DNA from: Gnetum montanum
Lineage: Eukaryota > Streptophyta > Gnetopsida > Gnetales > Gnetaceae
Direction of reading: 5' to 3'
NCBI GenBank assembly: GCA_015680685.1
Contig: MNCI01035078.1
Span: 391,108-455,107 of the forward strand
DNA length: 64,000 nucleotides
The notes beneath the pieces were generated by a model. That model saw only the letters and a program-made list of their open reading frames with translations. It was not told where the DNA came from and ran no database searches. A program made the translations under genes and the position numbers. This document shows, piece after piece, positions 45,731 to 55,762 of the stretch; the stretch's first letter is position 1; every line of letters starts with the position of its first letter.

Positions 45731-46120
45731 TAGATGACCAAAAATGTCCTTATTACATCCACTGTGCAAGTAGGAGTATTGTTGGTGCAGAATTCAACTA
45801 CACTACAATAGAGAAAGAATTAATGGCTATAGTGTTTGGACTAGAAAAATTTAGGTACTATTTCTTGGGCTATAAGGTATTCATACATATGGATCATCGT
45901 GCAATAAGGTTCCTAATGAATAAACCAATGGTAAGCCCTTGCATCATATGATGGCTTGTAATCTTACAAGAGTTCGATCTTACGATGATTGATCGTAAAG
46001 GCACCGAGAATGTAGTTGCTAATCATTTATCTCAGTTGTGATGGGACAACAAAGAGGATGAGTATCCAATTTTTGATTATTTCCTAGATGAACTCCTCTT
46101 TGTAGGTGTAGCAAATAATT
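45731..46120 (+). pseudogene. Family-A RNase H (A5)
   Basis: YYIHCASRSIVGAEFNYTT, IEKELMAIVFGLEKFRYYFL, HMDHRAIRFLMNKP and ENVVANHLSQL identify RNase H and its connection. Stops are few. It follows RT directly and precedes integrase. Confidence 0.85.
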
Positions 46121-47285
46121 AATTAACCATGGAGACAAATTGGTATAGTAGTATTCTCACCTATCTCCTTACACAACAAATACCACAAGGGTTTGATGCT
46201 AAAAAGAAACAACAATTTCTTCACTGAGCCAAGTATTTTATGGAAATCAATGGGCAAATTTACAAAGTATGTCCTGATGGCTTGGTCCAATAGTGTGTTC
46301 CTGATGTAGATCAACTACAAGTTCTCTAAGATGCTCATGAGGATCCTTGTGGGGGTCATTACGTTGGGAGACAAACAACCATTAAGATCTTACTTGCAAG
46401 ATATTATTGGCCTACATTGCTTCGGGATGCTCATCATTTCATCCAATCTTGTGAGCACTATCAACATGATGGGGGGATGACTGCTAGAATGGAGNTTACA
46501 CCAATGTCCAATGGAAAAGCTTATATTATTTTTGTTGTTGATTACCTTACAAAATGGGTAGAAGTAGCTGCTATTAAGGATTGTACATCATCTACAGCTA
46601 CACGATTTGTTCAATAACAAATCATAAATAGGTTTGGTGTGCCTCATGCACTTATTTTAGATAATGGTACACACTTCACAGGTGTGAATTTTTGAAAATT
46701 AATGCAATGCTTAGGGGTTGAGCACAAACTAACTATACCATATCACCCCCAAGCGAACGGTCAAGCCAAAGTCACCAATAGGGAGATTATGAATATATTG
46801 ACAAGAACCATTAGCAAGTTTAGGCAGAACTGGAGCACTAAACTAAACGATGCTCTTTGAGCATACCGCTCCACATGGAAACTCCTATAGGCTACTCTCC
46901 CTATGTGGTAGTGTATGGTAAATTACCAATACTTCCCATTCAAACTGAGCTTTGTACACTATCCATGACATGTGACCTCAACCTTGACCTCAATCTAGCA
47001 CAAAAACAACAATTGATAACCCTTAGCCTACTAGATGAGAACCGATTGGTTGCCCTATCATCTAACGAATTGCATAAGGCCTTCAATAAACAATGTCATG
47101 ACCTAAGAATTAGGAAAGTTAAATATCAACTGGGAGATAAGGTTCTCTACTAGAATCCCACACATGTGCCACAATGTACCAAATTCCAAATGTTGTGGGA
47201 AGAACCTTATGTCATTCATGCAACTTTTCCTTCAGTGGCCATGATGATATACAAACCTACAAGCAAACATGTGAGTGTTAGACGT
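46121..47285 (+). pseudogene. Family-A integrase (A5), core-deleted
   Basis: Zinc-finger region: YWPTLLRDAHHFIQSCEHYQ, in which the last Cys of HHCC has become Tyr. At the ambiguous base 46495 the reading jumps to TPMSNGKAYIIFVVDYLTKW, losing the segment with the first catalytic Asp (present in A4 as GIDFMGPI). The second Asp is present (LDNGTHF); the catalytic Glu is Lys (ANGQAKVTN). The C-terminal part is well kept: YSPYVVVYGKLPILPIQ, LDLNLAQKQ, SSNELHKAFNKQCHDLRI, DKVLY, KFQMLWEEPYVI. It ends near 47285 without the pol tail or an LTR. Confidence 0.85.
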
Positions 47286-48167
47286 AATCAAGGCTATGTG
47301 ATGGCTTTGATGTTATATTGCCAAAGCTTGATGAGGTCATAAGCAGGCTTAAGTTCTGGTGAGGAACTTGGCTTCATATGTTTTCTTCTCACCATCATGA
47401 TTTAGATAGGAATTTCAACTAAGGGACCCTTCGTGATGTTTCTGGCTTCAAGGTCAATGATCATTGGGCTACTTCAGGGTGTTACAGTTGTATAGTAGAA
47501 TGATTTTAGGCTCAAGGCTTGGGTACATAAGGCCAATTTGGCCTAACAACATCATGAGAGGGGTTTATTTAGGCTTTAAAGTTAGTCGAGTTTGCTTCCT
47601 CATCATCTTAGCTTAATCCTACATGACAACATAAGTATTTCAAGTGGCACCTGTGTAATAAAATGATTAAATAATGTCAAAGTAATGTTAAATACTTTAG
47701 TAATAATGCATAAATGAGTCAAAACATAGTAAATCAAAGGTCAAACTAAGTTAAACCATGTTTAATAAAGGTTATAAGGTGTAGGTTAAAGCAAACAGGG
47801 TGAAACATAGGTTAAATTATGCATAATGGGGTCAAATGATGGCCAAAACCATATAAAATGGTGTCAAATAAAGTCAAGCAAGGCTATGTTGGTGTCAAAG
47901 GTCACAATTAATGTTAAATCAAGTTAACCAAGGTCCAAGCAATGCTAAGTGATGGAAGAATGTAGTTAAATAAGGTTACATTTTGCTAGTTTTAGGCCAT
48001 AGTGGGCCATGATAGGGAAGCCTATTTTAATGGGCAGGGTCAAAGCAAGGCACAACTTAGTAAAACAACGTGGAATAAAATAACATTGAGATAAAATTTA
48101 AGTTAAAATAATTAGCAAAATGGAATAAAACATTGCAAACTAGCTGAAACAAGGTAAAATAGTGCCC
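47286..48167. other. Unassigned AT-rich sequence with short degenerate repeats
   Basis: 47640-48000 is rich in diverged GGTTAAA, GTCAAA and AGGTTAAA phrases, like an old short-period repeat. A single hairpin motif (GCTAGTTTTAGGCCATAGTGGGCCATGAT) lies at 47991-48019. No gene is recognised. Confidence 0.45.
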
Positions 48168-48189
48168 ATATATATATATATATATATAA
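48168..48189. repeat. (AT)n microsatellite
   Basis: Uninterrupted alternating AT, 22 bp. Confidence 0.95.
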
Positions 48190-48229
48190 ACTCTTTTTAT
48201 GATTTTGATTTTTCTTTTTTTATTTTTTA

Positions 48230-50030
48230 TTTACCTGGTAAGCATCATTGTTAAGAATGGTTTTGGCAATGGCACATCCGAAAGGAAAATGCATTCTTGT
48301 TAGTTGGGCCTCTGCTGCGGCACCCACCACCAGCTATACTTGTTCATCTACCACCTGCACTTTATCCCTTGTCAATTCTGGCGAATGCATAGTCCATTTT
48401 CCGGGCCGAGCATTATTAGTAAAAGTAGGAAATAAATAACGCGATGGATTTTGTCACTTTATTATTGGTGCATGCGGTTGGCATGGCCTGTGGATGCTGC
48501 AATGCTTGTTTGGCTTTGGCTTTACCTTCCCTGACTTGGCTGGTATGATGATGATGATGGGCTTTCTACTGCTGACTGGAATAATGGCTCTTTAAGGTAT
48601 TTCCAGCGAGCCGGTCAGAGAAGAAGAAAAGGATGATCATGATGCCATGGATGGATCGATGGAAATGGATGATTTTGGGAGCGTATTTCAGTGGGATGCT
48701 TTTTTTAAGGAGCGTATTTTAAAGTTTGGGCCACTGCGTGGAGATGGCGGGTGCGGCGATGAGTGCGGTAGCGCGGTAGAGTGGCAAGCACAGGGTGAGC
48801 ACAGGTGCGCAGGAGTGGGCGGTGAGCGAGTTTGCTACGGCTCATTCTCAAAGGGCCTCTACCTAAGGTTCCTAATAGGCCAGGGCCTGGAATCAAGACC
48901 AATATTGGAATTGTTTTGTCCAGGCTTCTTTTTCTTCCCCTGGGTAGCATCCCTGTTGTGGGTTTAGGCAATGAAATTGCATACCTTTTCTCTGCTGCAT
49001 AATATGTATGTATTCATGTTTCTGCCGCGATACACTAAGCCTACTGCTATCTTGCTAGGTGCAGTGGCTAATCTTTGGAATTATGGTACCCAAGAAGCTT
49101 GCTCCCTCTTGTTTCTGTCAACACATCCTTGCTTTAGGTTCCTTATTCGTTCTATGCTACTATTTATTTCAAAGAGTTTGATTATTTTTGGCGTGTGGTG
49201 GAGGAATACGTTTATAATCAGCTTCAATTTGAGCTACGGCTGGTAATTTACGTTTGTTCAAGGATTTGTCTACTTAGGGCTGATTTACATGTAGGGCTTT
49301 AGACTAAAGCACATCATGAATCCATGAAAGATTTATGTGAAGCTGTCGGCAGTACTCATGGGATCCAATGGATTAACAAAAGGATCCCTAGCGTACCTTA
49401 ACTATCCTACTCAACTATCCTACTCAGATCATGAGGCAGAGTACCAAGGTGTTACCTATGATGGTAATGGGAGCTTTCATACCAGGATTGAGGTGAAAGT
49501 ATCGCCTGCATGAATACGTATCGGCCGTTTTGTTAATGGTGGGTTTAATTAATGTTTACCCTTGTAGATGCTAATAGTTCTTTCAATTTCAGTTTTCTAG
49601 GCGTTGTCATGATCTGCTGAGCCCTGGTGATGGATGCTTTTCTGGGAACCCTTCAAGAAGCAATATTCATCATGAAGCCAGCAATGACACACATGGAAAT
49701 GCTGTTCTGTTCAACCACTATCAGTGTACAAACTTTGGTAGTGCCAATGTTGCTGACTGGAGAGCTTTTCGTACCTTGGAACTCATGTTGGCAGCATTTA
49801 TATGTTTATCTCATTTTAATGTTTGAGCCCATTGCAACCTTCGTAGGACAATTATCTGTTCTCACCCTAACAGTCAACGATGTCAGTTTCACTGGATGCA
49901 AAACAACATATCAATTGTTTTGTTCAAGGTAGCAATAGCCGTAAAGATAAGAAGCCTCCTGTTTTGCCTTTTAGACAACGTAAGCATCCAACAATTGAAC
50001 CTCCTTTGCAAAACATTACTAAATAAATCC
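48230..50030 (+). pseudogene. Exon-like island, unassigned
   Basis: This interval is less AT-rich than its surroundings and has several open stretches with plausible splice borders. (a) 48620-48963 includes REEEKDDHDAMDGSMEMDDF. (b) 49362-49513 contains [19 protein letters not shown]. (c) 49592-49830 opens after TTCTTTCAATTTCAG and reads SRRCHDLLSPGDGCFSGN and CTNFGSANVADWRAF. (d) 49880-50026, after CTCACCCTAACAG, reads SVSLDAKQHINCFVQG then DKKPPVLPFRQRKHP and stops. I do not recognise the protein. A complete joined reading was not obtained, so this may be fragments of a captured host gene, a decayed gene or chance. Hairpin motifs shared with family D lie at both sides (47991 and 50948). Confidence 0.4.
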
Positions 50031-50939
50031 ACTATTGTTAAAAAATGTATGTGGGTTTTGTATGCCTCTGTATTGGGGGTTATACCTTCATCTTTCATAT
50101 CAATCATTAACTCTGTGGTTCTCTTTTTTAAATTGTAAATAAGCTTTCAGCATGTAGTTACCCTTTAAATACGGTTTAGTGTTTTCTTTATTTTTTTATT
50201 TTTTTGAACACTCTCTTGGCTTTACGTACATGTTATTTCATTGCATAGCTACCTAAAAGACTTCCATATACCTTTATTCTTTTTGCCTCTGCAAGTATTT
50301 AATTAAAATATTCTTCAGCTTTATAAATGTTAACAGTCTTGACAAGTAAATCCATATGCTTTGCTTGCATCGCATCATCAAATTCAAATGTCCCTTTTTA
50401 CCTTCAATCATTTTTGAAACCTAGCTTGCCCTTTTGTATAACATGCACAAGCAAAGAACTCTCATGGAAGACACAACTTCTTGTCTAGTTAACAAATCGT
50501 CACCATCAAGTAGTCACATGTGAAAGGCAGCAAAAAGATCATTGACATCATAGGCCATGGCTTGATTATTGTTGAACTTGTTATTGTTTGTTGTATCATT
50601 GTTTAATCTATTTTCATTTGAGCATAATAATCACAGAGGCCATGTGTTATTCTCATTATTTTATGTTGAGGTATTTTGAATAGTGCAACTACGACTAAGG
50701 ACATTTAGGTATGTGCATCATTTTACCCTCACACAATGTGACTACGACTATTGTTTTGGCTTTATAAACATAAATGGTAGATGTAACAAGGCTATAAAAA
50801 TACGTTGCAATGATAATTGTAAAGTAAAGTACATGCATATAAGTAAATTTTGCAAATCATGATATCAAGTAGATTAGATACAATGTTGGTATAGGGGAAA
50901 AATGGAGAGCTTGTTATGCTCATCAACTTTAGGCCCTGG
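50031..50939. other. Unassigned AT-rich sequence
   Basis: No supported feature. Short diverged repeats around 'actacgactaaggacatt' and 'gactacgactattg' occur at 50688-50755. Confidence 0.45.
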
Positions 50940-50985
50940 CAAGTCATAAGGTTGCTAGTTTTAGGCCTTAGTAGGCCATGATTCA
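50940..50985 (+). repeat. Family-D hairpin motif (GGCC form)
   Basis: GCTAGTTTTAGGCCTTAGTAGGCCATGAT: 4-bp arms GGCC/GGCC with a 6-nt loop, preceded by TAGTTTTA. It is the same motif as in the blocks at 53770-54080 and 59465-59710. It lies 8 bp beyond the end of the protease fragment, as in the larger D element. Confidence 0.6.
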
Positions 50986-50992
50986 TACTTGC

Positions 50993-51541
50993 CTAGTAAG
51001 TATGGGATGCTCTCAAAAGAGCACATAAGACTAAAACCAACCATGAAGCATGATACAATGTTCCCAAAGTAAACAAATGACCATTAACAAAAGAAGGGAT
51101 AAGGTATTTACTATGAATTCGTTGTTTGACCTTTGAGAGGTGAAGGAATCCATTTGACACAACTTTATGTTCACCACCTTTCTTGTTAATCATGGTCAGT
51201 TGCATGCATTTTCGTTGGTCACTTCGTCTTGTAGAGTTGATGTTGCTAGCATTGTTATTGTCCTTTTTGTTAGTGGCTCCATTTTGAGTATCAAGAGTTT
51301 TCTCTTGAAACTCCACCTCTAAATCTTGGTTGATGTTAAAATAGTTAACTGAATGTAACAGCATGTTGTCTCCACAAATGATGATTTCCCCTTCCTCATA
51401 GGGCAAGTGAATCTCTTGATGTATAGAGGATGAGACCACGTGAAGCTTAGCTAACCATGGCCTTCCTAGGATTAAGTTGAAGCTAGGTGTCTCTTCAACC
51501 ACGAAGAAGTTAGCAGATGTAGGAAATTGCTCATTGGCCAC
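50993..51541 (-). pseudogene. Family-D protease C-terminal fragment (E)
   Basis: Open for 182 codons on the minus strand. It begins EQFPTSANFFVVEETPSFNL, then ILGRPWLAKLHVVSSSIHQE, IHLPYEEGEIIICGD, matching the D1 protease end at 60230-60080 (DQFPTSADFLVVDEMAGFNL, ILGRP, IHLPYEGGEIVIHGE). The rest is a hydrophilic linker with a Lys/Arg/Asn-rich tail. The N-terminal part with the active-site loop is missing because the LTR of another element begins at 51542. It is followed not by RT but, almost at once, by the hairpin motif. Confidence 0.82.
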
Positions 51542-52672
51542 TGTACCGCCTGAAATCGTCCGTCTTCGGCTGGAAGGAAAACAGAGACCGTGGGATCACA
51601 GGACGATAACAGAAGACCCTACCTTCGCCTGAGGGCGAGCTGGAATGCACGAAGGCAGAGTACCTTGGGTGGTCCGCACGCGGATCAGACAAGGATTTCC
51701 CCGCGCGTACGCTGAGTGCTATACACTAGGTTATGCGTAAACGATGTAGCGAGCGTAAACAAAGCGTAAACGGCGTAAAACAAATGCGAATAGAGTGTGA
51801 GCGTAAACGGGCGTGAACAGAATGCGTGGGCCAAGTTGACGTAAAATTGTAAAATGTAAACAATCTTATGCTGCAAATGTAAACAATGGTATTACAGAGT
51901 CAAAGTACAGAGCACCGATCTAACACAGTCGTGAGGGACACAAGGCAGACGAAAAGCCCTGACGTATGCAGGAATGACTCGGCTGGTTCGCAAGGCAGGC
52001 AGAGCGTAGAGACTGTGTGTACAACATACAAGGCTCTCCAGCGTAAGAGGGTTTCAGCTCTTGTGCGTAGTGTAAATGTTCTCTGGTGTGCTCCGGGATT
52101 TTGCCAACCGACCCCTGTGAAGTGGGAAATCGGGGTTTATATACAGGTTGTTACGCTAGACTCGGGTTAGGAGACACGTGGCGCGTTGACCGGGTGCACA
52201 CACTTTACAAAAATACAATATATTACATCTGTCGGGTGTATACGCTGGGCGTATACACCATGTGAGACGGGCGTATACGCTGAATGAGGCGGGCATATAC
52301 GTTGGGCGTATACGCTGGCGGATGCTAGGCCTGTACGCTGGGCGTATACGCTGGCGGATGCTAGGCATGTACGCTGGGCGTATACGCTGAAGGATGTCCA
52401 CTTACTTCAATCCTTGCTCTTTGGTGTTATCTTCATGCTGTCATTGAGACTTCATCGTCGGGCGTGTGCATCTGTGGCGTCGAGCGTACAGGCGAGGCGT
52501 GTACACCGGGCGTGTGGGCTGGATGTCCACGCTGGGCGTATACGTTGGGAGTGTCAGGCGTGGATGCAGGGCGTATACGCTGGTACTGCACACTTAGTGA
52601 AAATTAAGCGTTACGATCCCCAAGGTTGCCGTATGTCACATCTCATGCAGCTGATGTCGTTCGTGGGTCCCA
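51542..52672 (-). repeat. Family-D LTR (minus orientation)
   Basis: On the minus strand it would start TGGGACCCACGAACGAC (about 52672, preceded by the purine-rich AAGAAGGACCT) and end CAGGCGGTACA at 51542, interrupting the protease reading of fragment E. A TATA box (TGTATATAAACC, minus strand) lies at about 52134-52147, downstream of the GCGTATACGC array. U5 contains five or more GCGTAAAC phrases (51735-51815). The right boundary is inferred; a second LTR copy is not in the window. Confidence 0.6.
52228..52585. repeat. Array of palindromic GCGTATACGC elements in D-LTR U3
   Basis: About ten copies of GGGCGTATACGCTGG or near variants occur. A clean 36-bp tandem unit (TGTACGCTGGGCGTATACGC plus TGGCGGATGCTAGGC) is repeated at 52295-52395. 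GCGTATACGC is its own reverse complement. The array lies upstream of the minus-strand TATA box, where LTR enhancers usually sit. Confidence 0.85.
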
Positions 52673-52710
52673 AGGTCCTTCTTGGTGTCTAAAAAATACT
52701 GAGCTCTGAA

Positions 52711-52800
52711 TTTTGTGGTGTTTCATTGGCCCCTTTTTGTTGATGCTTGGAGGAATCAACCCAAGAAGCATCGACAAAGAAGCGCAAAACACCACAAGCA
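52711..52800. other. Two-stem inverted repeat (hairpin)
   Basis: Outer arms: TTGTGGTGTTT (52713-52723) and AAAACACCACAA (52787-52798). Inner arms: TTTGTTGATGC (52736-52746) and GCATCGACAAA (52768-52778), differing at one position that would be a G-U pair in RNA, plus TTGG/CCAA. The terminal loop is about 10-14 nt. It lies about 40 bp beyond the inferred LTR start. Confidence 0.7.
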
Positions 52801-53769
52801 ACTTGATAAAGGCATTGCCCGCTGCGACTTGACGAGACGTCATTGCACCGTGTTCACTAGTACATGGGATCAGGTGAGTGAAAATTTGTAGCTGGTGGGA
52901 GGAAAGAGATTATGGGGAGTGACGACTATGTGAGGAATTGTGTTGTGAACAGGGAATTCTTGGGTATGTGGCATGCTAATCCTTATCAATAGCCAGGATT
53001 TAGTAGACTCGGAGTGCAGACACGGGATGTGCATCCTTTGGTGGAACAAGGCTCTTGGTTAGTTTTTAAGAGAACTTGTTGGCGAGGTCAAAACCACGGG
53101 AGGGTGTATTACATTCTTTGGGAGAATAGGGTCCATGTTTAATGTTCAGAGGAAACCTATTGGCATGGAGCCAAAGCCATGCAACTGGATGCTTCTTGAC
53201 AGGTTTGGACATGAGTGATTGGTTTTGAGACAACTGCCTTCCCGCCTAAGGCTTGTATGGAAAGTGCTAGAGGTCTTGATTTTTTTTTTGCTTTGATCTT
53301 GTACTCATGCACAGGTGTCAGGCTGTGTGTCGCAACTGCTGTAACGTTTTGCAGTGTGCCACAGTGTGCTCGTTGTTTTGAATATACTGGATGTGTCAAG
53401 GGTGTGGCTGAATAAAATGCACTGGTGAAAGGGTAGGGAATTTATCGATGAATGGGGATGTTCTGGTGAATGGTTTGATTTAGTCTCGTCGGGTATGCTG
53501 TGAACGTTGTCTTATCTTGCTGCTCGTGACGAAATGCATTCTTGTGTGAAACTTCTGGGCGTCATCCTGCAAACAAAACTTCGAGGAGACAAGAAAAACC
53601 ATAAGTGAATAGATGAGATTAGACTTACACGGTAGCCGATGGCAAAGAGATGCTGAAGGATGACAAGCACTGTATGTAGATGACAGCAGTACTGATAAGG
53701 GCAGTTGATGACGGGTGATGCAGTGAAGCTGATGGATGATCATGGCGACGGATTGATGTGCCGAAAGTG
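52801..53769. other. Family-D 3' untranslated region, unassigned
   Basis: Sequence between the hairpin and the integrase-side repeats. No supported ORF on either strand (the 53480-53803 and 53157-53415 readings lack any recognised motif). Confidence 0.45.
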
Positions 53770-54080
53770 AACTTGCCAGTTTATGGTCCTGGCAGACTAT
53801 CATGGGTTATTTTTATGTCATAACCCATTGGACATTGCCTGTTTAGCATTGTGGCGGACGTTACATTGCTAGTTTCTAGTCCTAGCGGACTATGGAGAGA
53901 CAAGCTAGTTTATAGTCTTAGCGGACTCGAATGGTTAGGACGGTGGCAGTTTACTGTCATGCCGGACGGATGCTAGTTCATTGTCCTTGCAGACACTGTG
54001 GTATCAGTTTCAAGTCATGATCTAGGACTATTCTGTGGTATCAGTTTATAGTCGTAATTCCAGGACTTTTCACGTACCTG
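53770..54080 (+). repeat. Family-D hairpin motif block after integrase
   Basis: About seven spaced copies of (T/C)AGTTTAtaGTCnTnnCGGACT, at about 53778, 53872, 53908, 53949, 53973, 54006 and 54043. Most have 3-5 bp arms (GTC/GAC, AGTC/GACT, TAGTC/GACTA) around a 6-nt loop; the last two have 9-10-nt loops. They sit directly downstream of the integrase stop on the minus strand, the 3' UTR of the element. Confidence 0.75.
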
Positions 54081-54089
54081 AGTTTGTGT

Positions 54090-55508
54090 TTAGACGTAGA
54101 ACGGTTTTAGGTATAAATGATTTGTCGGATTGGCAAACTCATTTCCTTCCATGTCGGCGAGCTTGAATGCACCATTATCGAATGCTTTGATGACCACGTA
54201 AGGCCCTTCCCAGTTGGCTGAGAATTTGTCCGGGTGTTCCTGAACGGCTTTAAGCACAAGGTCACCTTCTTTGATAGGGCGCTTGTTGATGTCATGCCGA
54301 TGTCGTTGCCGTTGCTGTTTTTGGTACCATTCGATCTGATCGAGGGCGCGCACACGTTCTTCTTCCATCGAGTCGAGATCAAAAATTCGTAAATCATTGT
54401 TTTTCCCGTTGTTGAGGAGCCCAGAAAGTGTAATCCTTAAAGATGGTACCTGCAGTTCCAAAGGTAAAACAGCTTCTGAACCGTAAACAAGACTGTACGG
54501 TGTCTTACCTGTTGACATTCAGTGTGTTGTGCAGTATGCCCATAATGCGTAGATTAATTGCTCGTGCCATTTCCTTTTGCTCTGGGTTAGCATTTTCTTA
54601 AGTATTGTAATGATCGTCTTATTTGTTGCTTCTGCTTGCCCATTGCTCTGAGGATAGTAAGGGGAGGAAAACGAGTGTTTGATCCCTAGACTGTCACAAA
54701 AAGTTTGGGTTTCGGCACTACTGAACTGTGGCCTGTTATCAGTGATAATTGTCAAGGGAATGCCGAAACGGGTTACTATGTTTTCAAGGATGAAATTACA
54801 CACGTGTTTAGATGTGGTTTTTCGGAGGGGAACAGCTTCTACCCACTTCGTGAAATATTCAGTGGCTGTTATGATGAAACCATGCCCTGCCGAAGATGAG
54901 GGTGTTATCGGGCCGATAAGGTCCAATCCCCATTTTTGGAAGGGCCACGTGATTTGCGTTGTGTGCAACTCGTTCGGTGAGACGTGGATTAGGTTACTAT
55001 GCTTTTAGCAAGTGTCGCATGTTTTAACCTTGGAGAGACAGTCATATTCCATATGCGGCCAATAATAGCCTAATCGTCTTATTTTCGTGGCCATGGCTCT
55101 TGGCGCTATGTGTCCTCCGCATAGCCCCTCATGTATTTGTTCAACTATTGTTTGGGCGTCATTGCTACTAACGCATGTTAGCAATATGCCTTCGTAGGAT
55201 CGACGACATAGTGTGTCCCCTACGAGGGTGTATTGCCTAGAACGTTTTCGTACGACATCCTTTTGCGCATTCGTTAGATGTCGTGGTGCTTCACCGCATA
55301 GAAGGTATTCTTTTATGTCATCGTACCATTCTATCGCGTGTGTTGTACTAATAGATGCAATCGGCAACGTGTTAAGGGTGTCAGTGATGGGTTCAGCGCA
55401 ACTAGTTATGGAGCTCGGCAACATGTGAAACATGTTAGGTGAGATATTTAATGCTAAGGTTGCTAACGCATCCACAATAGTATTGTCGTTTCTGGACACG
55501 TGTTGCAC
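54090..55508 (-). pseudogene. Family-D (Tat-like) integrase, nearly intact
   Basis: Three open stretches read in the same sense: 55508-55005, 54968-54519 and 54518-54090. The N-terminal zinc finger is HEGLCGGH…KVKTCDTC. The core has GLDLIGPITP (first Asp), TDNRPQFSS (second Asp) and SNGQAEATN (Glu), so the DDE triad is retained. C-terminal blocks are TPYSLVYGSEAVLPLELQVP, ERVRALDQIEWYQKQQRQRH, KRPIKEGDLVLK, NWEGPYVVIKAFDNGAFKL and HLYLKPFYV, then a stop at 54090. Only a few stops separate the parts. The EAVLP.E…R and GPY.V blocks are typical of Tat-type elements. This is the best preserved integrase in the window. Confidence 0.92.
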
Positions 55509-55700
55509 CTCCGTACTTTCGAAGTGCCCTATTAAGTGTTTCGCTAAATCGTAGTATGGTTGTAAATGTTGAGCTTTACATGTGTAGACGTTTGTAACTT
55601 GGTTTAGGACTAGTTGTGAATCCCCTCTGACTACAATACGCTGAGTTTAAGAGTTAGAAAATTTTCAATTTTTAAGTGTCGATCCATAATGTGATTTTCG
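55480..55700 (-). pseudogene. Archaeal-type RNase H fragment (family D)
   Basis: On the minus strand: VRGDSQLVLNQVTNVYTCKA, then HLQPYYDLAKHLIGHFE and HVSRNDNTIVDALATLAL. GDSQL…NQV and N..VDALA are the hallmarks of the additional, archaeal-like RNase H carried by Tat-lineage elements between RT and integrase. The upstream (N-terminal) part is damaged by a frame change and the similarity fades near 55700, where the opposite-strand gene begins. The canonical RT and first RNase H expected further upstream are absent. Confidence 0.8.
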
Positions 55701-55762
55701 TCTCTCGGGCTATTTCGAAGCATGGCTGATTGATTGTGGCGTCGCGATTGGTTGCAGGGATA

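Noticed and set aside
48647-48971. Overlapping ORFs on both strands (106 and 88 codons)
   Set aside because: The minus-strand reading is Arg/Pro/Leu-rich and looks like a shadow. The plus-strand reading is kept only as part of an unassigned exon-like island.
52228-52585. GCGTATACGC array as a CRISPR array or telomere/centromere satellite
   Set aside because: Units are short and irregular with no uniform spacers, and it lies in U3 of an LTR; a promoter array explains it better.
53480-53803. 107-codon minus-strand ORF between integrase and LTR of family D
   Set aside because: Short, no motif, located in the 3' untranslated part; not supported as an extra gene.
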